Positions 44,252 through 52,353 of a DNA stretch of 64,000 nt are shown here, in pieces. The DNA comes from Saccharomonospora sp. NB11 (GTDB taxonomy: Bacteria > Actinomycetota > Actinomycetes > Mycobacteriales > Pseudonocardiaceae): NCBI RefSeq assembly GCF_015910535.1, contig NZ_JACBJG010000007.1, positions 1-64,000 on the forward strand. Reading direction: 5' to 3'. Under the pieces are notes generated by a model. That model made no database searches. It had not been told where the DNA came from and saw nothing but the letters and a program-made list of their open reading frames with translations. Within the stretch, counting starts at the first letter, position 1. Every line of letters begins with the position of its first letter. Made by a program: the position numbers and the translations under genes.

Positions 44252-45249
44252 CGAACCGGCTCCGATCGCTTTCCTGCCGACGTCTCCGACGTGCTGCGCT
44301 CGTCGGTACCGGTGCTGCCAGCCTGTCCGGTGAGGCCGAGGAACACCTCGTCGAGGCTGGGCAGTCGAAGTGCGAGTTCCTCGACCGTGATCTGGGCCGA
44401 GTCGAGGCGGCGGACCACTGCGGACAGCAGGCCGGGGTCGTGCACGCTCACCTTGAACGTGCGGGTCTCCGGCTGGTAGTCGGGGCGGCTGCCGGTCAAC
44501 TCGGTGAGGATGCGGGTGACGGTCTCATCGCCTGGTCCGGGAGCGATGCGCACCTGGAGGGTCTGGGAACCGATGCGTTGCTTGAGTTCGTGCGGTTTGC
44601 CCTCGGCGATCACCCGCCCGCCGTCGAGAACGGTGATCCGGTCGGCGAGCTCGTCGGCCTCTTCGAGGTACTGCGTGGTCAACAGCACGCTCATGCCGTC
44701 GTCGACCATCTGCCTGATGATCGTCCACATGTCGTTGCGGACCCGGGGATCGAGCCCCGTCGTCGGCTCGTCGAGGAACAGCACCCGAGGGCGACCGACG
44801 ATGCTCGCGGCGAGGTCGATCCGCCGACGCATGCCTCCCGAGTAGGTCCGCACCGGTCGGTGCGCGGCGTGGACGATGTCGAACGCGTCGAGGAGTTCCT
44901 CGGCACGACGCCGAGCCACCGCGCGATTGAAGTTCAGCAGCCGCCCCACGAGGACGAGGTTCTCCATGCCCGACAAGTCCTCGTCCAACGACGCGTACTG
45001 CCCGGTCAGGCCGATCAGCCTGCGCACCCGAACGGGATCACGCACGACGTCGTGCCCGTAGACCAGGGCCCGGCCCGCGTCCGGCCGGGTCAAGGTGGCG
45101 AGGATTCGCACTGCCGTGGTCTTCCCCGCGCCGTTGGGTCCGAGCAGGCCGACGACACGTCCAGGGGGGATCACGATGTCGAAATCGCTCAGCGCCGTCG
45201 TCTCGCCGAAAGTCTTCGCCAGTCCCTCGGCTTCGACCGCGTACCGCAT
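44248..45249 (-). CDS. ABC transporter ATP-binding protein, DrrA family
   Basis: A 333-residue ATPase. Walker A is GPNGAGKTTAVR, the signature is YSGGMRRRIDLA, Walker B is VLFLDEPTTGLD, and the DrrA C-terminal domain follows (residues 220-333). ATG 45249 follows GGAGGAAC. It pairs with the overlapping DrrB-type permease. Such pairs export lipophilic secondary metabolites and lipids. Confidence 0.93.
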   Translation of the reverse strand: MRYAVEAEGLAKTFGETTALSDFDIVIPPGRVVGLLGPNGAGKTTAVRILATLTRPDAGRALVYGHDVVRDPVRVRRLIGLTGQYASLDEDLSGMENLVLVGRLLNFNRAVARRRAEELLDAFDIVHAAHRPVRTYSGGMRRRIDLAASIVGRPRVLFLDEPTTGLDPRVRNDMWTIIRQMVDDGMSVLLTTQYLEEADELADRITVLDGGRVIAEGKPHELKQRIGSQTLQVRIAPGPGDETVTRILTELTGSRPDYQPETRTFKVSVHDPGLLSAVVRRLDSAQITVEELALRLPSLDEVFLGLTGQAGSTGTDERSTSETSAGKRSEPVR

Positions 45250-45288
45250 CGTGTTCGTTCCTCCAGAGTTCGCCGGCCGTGCCGGTCG

Positions 45289-45978
45289 TCAGTTCTTGGC
45301 GCCCTCGGGGACGTCGACGAGCCCGAAGTACTCCAGGCGGAACAGCGCGTCGCTCGTGATGTAGAGACCCGCCACCACACAGAGAACCAACAGGCCGGTG
45401 CGCGAGGTGCTCTTCTTCTCCCGCTTCTTCTGCACCCAGGCGTCGATCTTGGCCTTGAACTTCGTCTTCGACCGCGAGTAGATCAGCGCCACCAGCAGGC
45501 ACGGGCTGATCGCGATCAAGTTGTAGGCGACGAGAATCAGGCCGACGGCCGGGACGGGCAGCTCCGCCTTGGTGACGATGGCGATGGCACCGAAGTAGGG
45601 CAGCGCCGTGGCCACCTCGACGGCGGAGGCGGTCAGTCCGAGGCCGATCGCTCCGATCACCGAGGTCTTGCCGTTGGACCCGAAGTCGCGGTTCTTCTTC
45701 TCCCTCGGCGCGATCAAGCCGTAGAGCAGAAGTGCCACGCCGACCCCGAGCTGGATGTAGTCGATAACGGTTTCATCGAGTTCGAGGGAACGCGCACCGA
45801 AGGCCAACAGACCGCCGGCGACCACATAGATCGTGAAAAAGACACCGACGAACGCGAGAACGCGAGACATCGGTCTGCTGTTGGAGACGACCAGGTAGAT
45901 GGTTCCCAATATGAGGGAAAAGTTCGTCGAGTCGACAATGGCTAGGCCGGCCACCGCCAGAATGTCCTGAGTCCCCAA
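45289..45978 (-). CDS. GAP/Sap family membrane protein
   Basis: A 229-residue membrane protein with six hydrophobic segments, of the GAP (glycolipid-addressing)/Sap (sulfolipid-1-addressing) family. VDSTNFSLILGTIYLVVS near the start and PYFGAIAIVTKAELP in the middle are typical. TTG 45978 is chosen because GGAGGA lies 6 bases upstream. Known members help move mycobacterial glycolipids across the envelope, so in this cluster it may help move a lipidated product. Confidence 0.82.
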   Translation of the reverse strand: MGTQDILAVAGLAIVDSTNFSLILGTIYLVVSNSRPMSRVLAFVGVFFTIYVVAGGLLAFGARSLELDETVIDYIQLGVGVALLLYGLIAPREKKNRDFGSNGKTSVIGAIGLGLTASAVEVATALPYFGAIAIVTKAELPVPAVGLILVAYNLIAISPCLLVALIYSRSKTKFKAKIDAWVQKKREKKSTSRTGLLVLCVVAGLYITSDALFRLEYFGLVDVPEGAKN

Positions 45979-46000
45979 GGGTTCCTCCGTCGAGTCGCAT

Positions 46001-46050
46001 GCTCGCGACCGGTCTTGCGTGTACGGGGGGTAGTCGATCTTGTCGCGAGC
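46001..46050. repeat. Inverted repeat between GAP and ACP genes
   Basis: GCTCGCGAC (46001-46009) and GTCGCGAGC (46042-46050) are perfect 9-base arms, extendable to about 12 with one mismatch, in a 140-base gap. It could be an operator or an RNA hairpin that reduces read-through inside the leftward arm. Confidence 0.5.
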
Positions 46051-46118
46051 GTGGCGGAGATCGTAGCAGCCGGATCAACCTTCTCGCTGGTCACCCGCTC
46101 TTCCTCGATCGACTCGCG

Positions 46119-46367
46119 TCAGCTCGCGGCGATCCGCTCCGTCACGAAGGTCGCCAGATCGCCGACGGTCTTGAGGTCGGCGAGTTTGTCGTCGGGAATG
46201 GCGACGCCGAATTCGTCCTCGATGGTGGCGCCAATTTCGACCATCGACAGAGAATCGATGTCGAGGTCGTCGACGAAGTATTTTTCCGGGGTCACTTCCT
46301 CGGTCGGAAGGTCGCCGATGTCGGCGATGACGGCGATCAGTCGGGCGGTGGTCTCGTCCGTCTTCAT
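46119..46367 (-). CDS. Acyl carrier protein
   Basis: An 82-residue stand-alone ACP. The phosphopantetheine Ser is in DIDSLSMVEIG. ATG 46367 has AAGGAG upstream. It follows the fatty acyl-AMP ligase gene by 16 bases, so the ligase most likely loads a fatty acid onto it for the pathway. Confidence 0.95.
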   Translation of the reverse strand: MKTDETTARLIAVIADIGDLPTEEVTPEKYFVDDLDIDSLSMVEIGATIEDEFGVAIPDDKLADLKTVGDLATFVTERIAAS

Positions 46368-46383
46368 CGAATTCTCCTTATGG

Positions 46384-48090
46384 TCAGACGGTGTCCAGGA
46401 CCTTCAGTTCGGAATCGAGCAGCATGCGCTTGCACTCGTTACGCCGAACCTTCCGGCTGCTGGTCTTCGGAATGGCGCCACGGGGCACCAGGACGATGGT
46501 GTGGAAGTCGATTCCGTGAGCTCGGTGGACGGCCTTGCGCAGGCTGCGGCCCAGCTCCGCGCGGGCCGTCTCGTCGGCGACGTCGACCCGGCGCACCTCA
46601 GCGACGAGCACGACCCGTTCGGTCCGTCCGTCGTCGACCGACAGCACCGCCGAGCATTCGACACCCGGCGCGGCAGCCTCGACCGACGCCTCGATGTCGG
46701 CGGGGTCGTGGTTCTTGCCGTCGAGCACGACCAGGTCCTTGCGCCTGCCCGACACGAACAGCAGCCCGTCGTGGAAGAACCCGAGGTCGCCGGTGCGCAG
46801 CCAGTGTCCGGGGAGGCCGTCGCAGACGGCACCGAAGACCTCGGCGGACCGCTCCGGCTGACGCCAGTACCCGTCGGCGACGTTGGGGCCCTGGACCCAG
46901 ATCTCGCCGACCTGGTTCTCGGGCAGTTCGACGTGGGTCTCGGGGTCGACGATGCGGACGTCGGCGTCCTTCACGGCGGTGCCGCACGGGGCCATCGGGC
47001 GGCCGGTCGGTGAGTCGGGGTCCACTCGACGGGCAACGTTGCGGGCGAGCAGATCGCGGTCGAAGACGAACTCGGTGCGGCGGAACTCGTCGTCCCACGA
47101 CGTGACGCACAGGGTGGCCTCGGCGAGGCCGTAGGACCCCGCGTCGATGTCGGGCGAGATGCCGCAGGAGGCGAACGCCTCGAAGAACGCCCGTTGGCTG
47201 TCGGGGCGCACCATCTCCCCGCCGCTGATCAGGCCGCGCACGCAGGAGAGGTCCAGCTCGGCCTTCAGCTCGTCCTTCACCCGGCGGACACACAGGTCGT
47301 AGGAGAAGTTGGGGCCGACCATCCAGCACGAGCGGTAGTCGGACACCGCCTTGAGCCATCGGGAGGGCACCTGCACGAACGCGGTCGGGCTCAACTGCAC
47401 GACGTGCGTGCCTGCCGACAGAGGCACGACGAGGCCGGTGATGAGGCCGAGGTCGTGGAAGTAGGGCACCCAGCTCACCGTCGTGGCATCGGGGCCCACG
47501 AAGGGGGCGAACCCGAGGATCTGTTCGGTGTTGGCCCGCATGTTGCCGTGGGTGATGCGCACGCCGGACGGAGTGCCCGTCGATCCGGACGTGTACTGGA
47601 GGTAGGCGAGGTCGGACGGCTCGGGCGTGGCCGGTGTCCAGTCACCTGCCTCCACGGACGTCAGCTCCTCGACGGAGACGACCTTCGGGGTCGATCCGGC
47701 GGCGTGCAGGATCTCCGTGAGCTGCTCCACGGTGGACTCGGTGGTCAGCACGACTTCCGGCTCGGCGTCCCCGATCGCCGACACGAGCCGGTCGTTCGGT
47801 CGGTACGACTCGACGTGGGGCAGGGGGACGGCGATCCGTCCCGCGTAGAGGGAGCCCACGAACGCCACCACGTAGCGGTAGTCCTGCGGGCAGACGATCG
47901 CCACGCGCGCGCCCGGCGAGGTGATCCCGACGAGCCGCGACCCCACGGACCGGGCGTCGCCGTCCAGCTCCGCGTAGCTGTGGGTGGTGGCCGAGGCGTC
48001 GGTCCCGGTGCGGTACTTCAACTCGGTGAACGCGGGTCGATCTCCGCGCTCCCGGGCCGAGGCGCGCACCGCGTCGACGAATCCGATCAT
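46384..48090 (-). CDS. Fatty acyl-AMP ligase (FAAL)
   Basis: A 568-residue class I adenylate-forming enzyme of the FAAL group, which activates fatty acids as acyl-adenylates and passes them to an ACP and not to CoA. YTSGSTGTPSGV is the phosphate loop, MVGPNFSYDLCVRR and GSYGLAEATL are typical FAAL segments, and TGDLGFFHDGLLFVSGR leads to the C-terminal domain with IPKTSSRKVRR. ATG 48090 overlaps the ThDP gene stop. The adjacent ACP is its likely partner. Confidence 0.93.
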   Translation of the reverse strand: MIGFVDAVRASARERGDRPAFTELKYRTGTDASATTHSYAELDGDARSVGSRLVGITSPGARVAIVCPQDYRYVVAFVGSLYAGRIAVPLPHVESYRPNDRLVSAIGDAEPEVVLTTESTVEQLTEILHAAGSTPKVVSVEELTSVEAGDWTPATPEPSDLAYLQYTSGSTGTPSGVRITHGNMRANTEQILGFAPFVGPDATTVSWVPYFHDLGLITGLVVPLSAGTHVVQLSPTAFVQVPSRWLKAVSDYRSCWMVGPNFSYDLCVRRVKDELKAELDLSCVRGLISGGEMVRPDSQRAFFEAFASCGISPDIDAGSYGLAEATLCVTSWDDEFRRTEFVFDRDLLARNVARRVDPDSPTGRPMAPCGTAVKDADVRIVDPETHVELPENQVGEIWVQGPNVADGYWRQPERSAEVFGAVCDGLPGHWLRTGDLGFFHDGLLFVSGRRKDLVVLDGKNHDPADIEASVEAAAPGVECSAVLSVDDGRTERVVLVAEVRRVDVADETARAELGRSLRKAVHRAHGIDFHTIVLVPRGAIPKTSSRKVRRNECKRMLLDSELKVLDTV

Positions 48091-49766
48091 GACTTCTCGC
48101 CCGTACCTTCGCTGTCGTCGAGGTGTGTGATGCCTGCGGGAACGTCGCTGTCGGGGACCGGCACGCGGATCAGTGAGAAGGTTCCCCGTGCGGCGTTCTG
48201 CGCGGCGGTGGTCAGTGCCTCCGCCAGGTCGTGCTCGTCGGTGACGTCGCAGCCCCAGCCACCGAAGGCGCCTGCGAGCGCCGCGACGTCGAACCGGGCC
48301 CGACGTTCGGTGAGAGAGGCGTCGACCTCCTCCGCGTGGCGCAGATGGCGTGGCCAGCCGTAGCCCCCGTTGTCGAGGATGAGCACGACGACGCCGAGGC
48401 GGTGTTCGCGGAACGTGGCCAGCACGTTGAGGCTGAGCAGGAACGCGCTGTCGCCGGTGATCGCCAGGACCGCGCCGGTGCGCCCTGCGACTGCCGCGCC
48501 GACCGACGCGGCGAGGCCGAAGCCCATCATGGTCTGCTCGCCGGGACACACGACGCGTGTGTCGGCGCCCAGCGCGGTGACGGGGAAGTGGTACGACCAG
48601 ATGTCGTGCAGCCCGTTCTCCTGTGCGAGCACGGAGATCGGGTTCAGGTGCCGTTGCGCGAGTCCGATCGCGGCGCGAGCGGGGGAGTCGGCGAAGGAGA
48701 CGTCGGCGAGTGCCTTCTGCTCCAAGCGGACCCGCTGCCGCAGTTCCGTCCACTTCGTACGGTCGGGGTGGGGGCGACGGGACAGCACGTCGAGCAACTT
48801 CGGTACCGCGAGCGCGGCATCTGCGAGCACCGGAACCGTGGGTTCGACACCCTCGCCGAACGCCGTGTCGTCGACGTCGATGTGGACGACGGGAACCCGC
48901 CGCCAGCTCGACCACCCCATGCGGGCGGTCTCCTCGAAGCGACTCCCCACGACGACGAGCAGGTCGGCCTCCTCCAGCAGTTCGACGGCCGGTGGGGTCG
49001 TGTAGAGGCCGACGAGCCCCACGAAGTGCTCGGACTCCTCGGGCATCACACCACGTCCCGCCGCGGTGCAGAAGACGGGCGCCGCGCACACCTCTGCCAG
49101 CGCCTCCAACCGGAACGACTCGACCCGCCGGGCACCGCCGCCGATCACCAGCACCGGGCGTTCGGCACCGACGACGAGGTCGGCTGCCCGGGCGAGGACG
49201 TCGCACGCGGGGGCCGGTCGTGGTCGGGGCACCGGTCGCGGCAGTGGCTCGTCGCCGATCTCGGCCCTGGTGACCTCGTCGGTGATCTCGACGAGCGTGA
49301 TGCCGCCCCGCCCGCTCGACGCGAGCTGAACGGCGCGGCCCATCGCCCAGGCGAGGTTTGAGGGATCGTCGACGACGTAGCGCCACGTGGCGAGGTCGGC
49401 CAGCATGCCCTGCTGATCGAGGTACTGGAAGGCGCCGCGGCCGATGTTCTCGGCGGGCACCCTGGTGGTCACCACCACCACGGGCACCGACAGGGACGCG
49501 CACTCCAGCAGCCCGGGCAGGGCGTTGGCGAAGCTCGGTCCGGAGTTCACCGCGAGGACGGCCGGACGCCGTGCCGCCATGGCGTACCCGGCCGCGGCGC
49601 ACGCGGCGACCCGCTGGTCGCCGACGACCCGGACGTCGAACTCGGTGCGGTTCGCCGCCGCGTCGAGCAGACCGGGCTCGTCGGAGGGGAGCCCGAACAC
49701 GGTCGTGCACCCGTACTCCGACAGCACGTCGGTGACGACCTCCCAACACGGGCGCGAGGTCGCCAT
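48087..49766 (-). CDS. Thiamine diphosphate-dependent acetolactate-synthase-like enzyme
   Basis: A 559-residue ThDP enzyme with the three domains of acetolactate synthase/sulfopyruvate decarboxylase relatives. The pyrophosphate-binding motif is AITGDSAFLL... ending in LDNGGYGWP. In the N-terminal Pyr domain, the family's catalytic Glu (usually RHEQxAA) aligns with Gln in VVGDQRVAACAAAGYA, so ThDP activation may differ, as in glyoxylate carboligase. ATG 49766 shares one base with the upstream stop (TGATG); the upstream TTG 49769 is less likely. It is probably a carboligase or decarboxylase that makes a building block for the cluster product. Confidence 0.85.
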   Translation of the reverse strand: MATSRPCWEVVTDVLSEYGCTTVFGLPSDEPGLLDAAANRTEFDVRVVGDQRVAACAAAGYAMAARRPAVLAVNSGPSFANALPGLLECASLSVPVVVVTTRVPAENIGRGAFQYLDQQGMLADLATWRYVVDDPSNLAWAMGRAVQLASSGRGGITLVEITDEVTRAEIGDEPLPRPVPRPRPAPACDVLARAADLVVGAERPVLVIGGGARRVESFRLEALAEVCAAPVFCTAAGRGVMPEESEHFVGLVGLYTTPPAVELLEEADLLVVVGSRFEETARMGWSSWRRVPVVHIDVDDTAFGEGVEPTVPVLADAALAVPKLLDVLSRRPHPDRTKWTELRQRVRLEQKALADVSFADSPARAAIGLAQRHLNPISVLAQENGLHDIWSYHFPVTALGADTRVVCPGEQTMMGFGLAASVGAAVAGRTGAVLAITGDSAFLLSLNVLATFREHRLGVVVLILDNGGYGWPRHLRHAEEVDASLTERRARFDVAALAGAFGGWGCDVTDEHDLAEALTTAAQNAARGTFSLIRVPVPDSDVPAGITHLDDSEGTGEKS

Positions 49767-51085
49767 CAACGGCTCCGGGGCGTGGTCGGCTCGTAGGCGG
49801 CGAGCTCGGCGGACAACAGCAGGGGACGTGCGGTCACCGTGCCGCCGTGGCGGACGTGCCCGCCCTCGAAACCGAACCCACCGAGTGGCTCGTTGCCGTT
49901 CTCGGCGTCGAGCGTGGCCTGTTCGCGCAGGACGACGCTGGTGCCCACGACGTCACCGGTGATGCCGGGCTCGCCGTAGACGGACACGTACATCCCGCGT
50001 TCCCGTTCGGCCGGGCTGTTCAGCCACGCGGTGATGTCGGCCGCGTCGCGGTAGCGCATCAGGCACAGCACGGGACCGAAGAACTCCGGCGGATGGAAGG
50101 ACGGGTCCCAGTCAAGCTCGACGACGGTCGGCCGGACGAATCCCGTCTCCGGATCGACCTCACCACCGGCCGTGATCGCGTGACCGTGCTCGCGGACGAA
50201 CTCGTGGATGCCCTCGACCGCGTCCGGGTACACCAGCGGCGCGACGTCGGTCTCCGGGTCGTGCGTCGGGCCGAGCCGCAGTTCGGCCACGGCCTTGTGC
50301 AGGTGCCGAGTCACCTCGTCGGCCACGGACTCGTGGACGAAGACGATGTCCGGCGCGAGACAGTCCTGGCCGGAGTTGTAGAAGCGGCAGCGGATGATGT
50401 CGTCGACCACCGAGAGACCGGAGAGTTCCGGCCCGATGACGACCGGGTTCGGTCCGGAGCCGAAGCACAACATGAGCTGTCGAGGCAACTGTTCGGACAC
50501 CGACACCGCGTTCGTGGGTTGTCCCGTGAACACCACGACGTCGGCTTCCTGACAGCGCCGTACGAAGGCACGCTGGGACGTCGGCGCGATCTCGATGGGG
50601 AAGTGACCGAACGGTTCCAGCTCGCTGCGCAGGATGTCGTGCAACTTGATCGACACGTCCCGCACCCTCGCCGAGGGCCGGATGACGACGTGGTCGGCGT
50701 ACCCGGCGGGAATCAGTCCGAACAGGACGTACGAGTACAGGATGTTGTTGGACGGCAGGAAGACCGCCAGCTCGGAGACGCGCTTCGGCTTGCGCCGTTC
50801 GATCTCCCACGGCCCGCCCGCCAGCGTGGCGACCGAGCGTCGCAGCTCATCGACGGCCGCCGAGTGGGTGGCGACCTCCGTGAGCGTCGCGAGCAGGTCG
50901 TCCCAGCGATCGAGGATCACCCTCATCGCCGCGAGCGTGAGGCCCTCACCGCCGTGGCGTTCCCAGGTGTCGCGTCGCCCCGGGGAGGGAATGGTCGCTG
51001 TCATGTCGATGTCGGTGCCCGGCACACCCATCCCTTCTCCGATCCGCGCGACGGTCGTGCTCGACTGCCTTGCCGGACTGTTCAC
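49766..51085 (-). CDS. Aldehyde dehydrogenase superfamily protein (possible acyl-CoA/ACP reductase)
   Basis: A 439-residue ALDH-fold protein. The catalytic Cys is in YNSGQDCLAPD and the C-terminal part has FHPPEFFGPVLCL. The usual general base in the LELGGK motif aligns with a Cys-Phe-Gly stretch (LCFGSGPNPVVI), so the hydrolytic Glu is missing; this fits an enzyme that releases a thioester or reduces one, as in acyl-CoA reductases, but that is inference. GTG 51085 has CGGGAG 8 bases upstream and overlaps the ketosynthase stop as GTGA. Confidence 0.78.
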   Translation of the reverse strand: MNSPARQSSTTVARIGEGMGVPGTDIDMTATIPSPGRRDTWERHGGEGLTLAAMRVILDRWDDLLATLTEVATHSAAVDELRRSVATLAGGPWEIERRKPKRVSELAVFLPSNNILYSYVLFGLIPAGYADHVVIRPSARVRDVSIKLHDILRSELEPFGHFPIEIAPTSQRAFVRRCQEADVVVFTGQPTNAVSVSEQLPRQLMLCFGSGPNPVVIGPELSGLSVVDDIIRCRFYNSGQDCLAPDIVFVHESVADEVTRHLHKAVAELRLGPTHDPETDVAPLVYPDAVEGIHEFVREHGHAITAGGEVDPETGFVRPTVVELDWDPSFHPPEFFGPVLCLMRYRDAADITAWLNSPAERERGMYVSVYGEPGITGDVVGTSVVLREQATLDAENGNEPLGGFGFEGGHVRHGGTVTARPLLLSAELAAYEPTTPRSR

Positions 51086-52353
51086 GGACACCACTCCCGA
51101 ACGAGCAGCACGACGTTGTGCCCTCCGAAGCCGAACGAGTTGCTCATGGCGCTCCTCACGGCGTGTTCCTGCGGCCGGTGAGGAACGAAGTTCATCTCAG
51201 GGTCTTCCGGGTCGTCGCAGTTGATGGTCGGTGGCACGATCCCGGACCGGATCGTCTCCAGCGCGGTGATCAGCTCGACCGCACCCGCGCCGCCGAGCAT
51301 GTGACCGGTCATGCTCTTGACGGAGCTGACCGGGATCTTCGGGGCTCGGTCGCCGAAGACCTTGCGGATCGCCAGCACCTCGGTGGTGTCGTTGAGCTTG
51401 GTCGAGGTGCCGTGCGCGTTGATGTAGTCGACGTCGTCGGTCGTGGCACCGGCCTGTGCGAGTGCCATCCGCATGGCCCGGACCGCGGCCTTGCCCTCCG
51501 GGTGCGGCGCGGTGATGTGGTGGGCGTCCGTGGTCGAGCCGCTGCCCGCCAGTTCCCCGATGACGGTCGCGTGCCGTGCCTGGGCGTGCTCGGCGCTCTC
51601 CAGGACGACGACACCCGCACCGGCGCTCATGACGAACCCGTCCCTGGCCTTGTCGAACGGCCGGCAGACGCGTTGCGGGTCGGCGTCGCTGCGGGAGAGC
51701 GCCCGGGAGATCGCGGCGGAGGTCAGCTCGACACGGGTGAGCGTGTCGTCGGTGCCGCCGGCGATGACCACGTCGGCCTCCCCGGTCTGGATCATGCGGC
51801 TCGCCTCGGCGATGGCCGTGGCGCCCGTCGCGCACGCGGTGGAGACGCAGTAGGCGTTGCCCTGGGCACCCATCAGGAGGGCGATCTCGCTGGCGGCGCT
51901 GTCGACGCTGCTGCCGGAGAAGCAGAACGCGCTGATGCCACGGGGCCCGACGGTGTCCAGTTTCGTGCGGGCGGTCGCGGTCATGTGCACGGGGCCGCTC
52001 GCCGAGCCGACCACCACGCCGACTCGCTCGGCGAGTTCCTCGTCGATCTCCAGCTTGGCCTCGTCCAAGGCCATCACGGTCGCCGCGAGTGCCATGTGCA
52101 CGGACCGGTCGGTCCGCCGGATCACCTTCCGCGACAGGAACTGTTCCGGGTCGAAGTCCTTGACCTCGCCGCCGATCCGCACGGGCAGGTCGTCGCACTC
52201 GATGTTGGTCAGGGGAGCGATCCCGCTGACCCCTCGCAGCATGTTCGCCCAGGTGTCGGACCAACTGTTGCCGATCGGCGTGACCGCGCCCATGCCGGTG
52301 ACGACGACCCTCCGCAGTGGTGGGCGAGCGTGAGTCGGGGAACTCATGGTCAT
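51082..52353 (-). CDS. Beta-ketoacyl-ACP synthase II-like (FabF type)
   Basis: A 423-residue condensing enzyme with an intact Cys-His-His triad: STACATGA (Cys), NAHGTST (His) and SMTGHMLGGAGA (His). The C-terminal SNSFGFGGHN motif is complete. ATG 52353 overlaps the upstream ligase stop as ATGA. It could extend an acyl-ACP or act on the PKS chain of this cluster. It is a type II enzyme with no chain-length-factor partner. Confidence 0.93.
   Translation of the reverse strand: MTMSSPTHARPPLRRVVVTGMGAVTPIGNSWSDTWANMLRGVSGIAPLTNIECDDLPVRIGGEVKDFDPEQFLSRKVIRRTDRSVHMALAATVMALDEAKLEIDEELAERVGVVVGSASGPVHMTATARTKLDTVGPRGISAFCFSGSSVDSAASEIALLMGAQGNAYCVSTACATGATAIAEASRMIQTGEADVVIAGGTDDTLTRVELTSAAISRALSRSDADPQRVCRPFDKARDGFVMSAGAGVVVLESAEHAQARHATVIGELAGSGSTTDAHHITAPHPEGKAAVRAMRMALAQAGATTDDVDYINAHGTSTKLNDTTEVLAIRKVFGDRAPKIPVSSVKSMTGHMLGGAGAVELITALETIRSGIVPPTINCDDPEDPEMNFVPHRPQEHAVRSAMSNSFGFGGHNVVLLVREWCP

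Noticed and set aside
46384-49749. 1121-codon extension of the FAAL frame upstream
   Set aside because: The part upstream of 48090 is Arg-rich shadow of the ThDP gene; ATG 48090 with ATGA overlap is the natural start.
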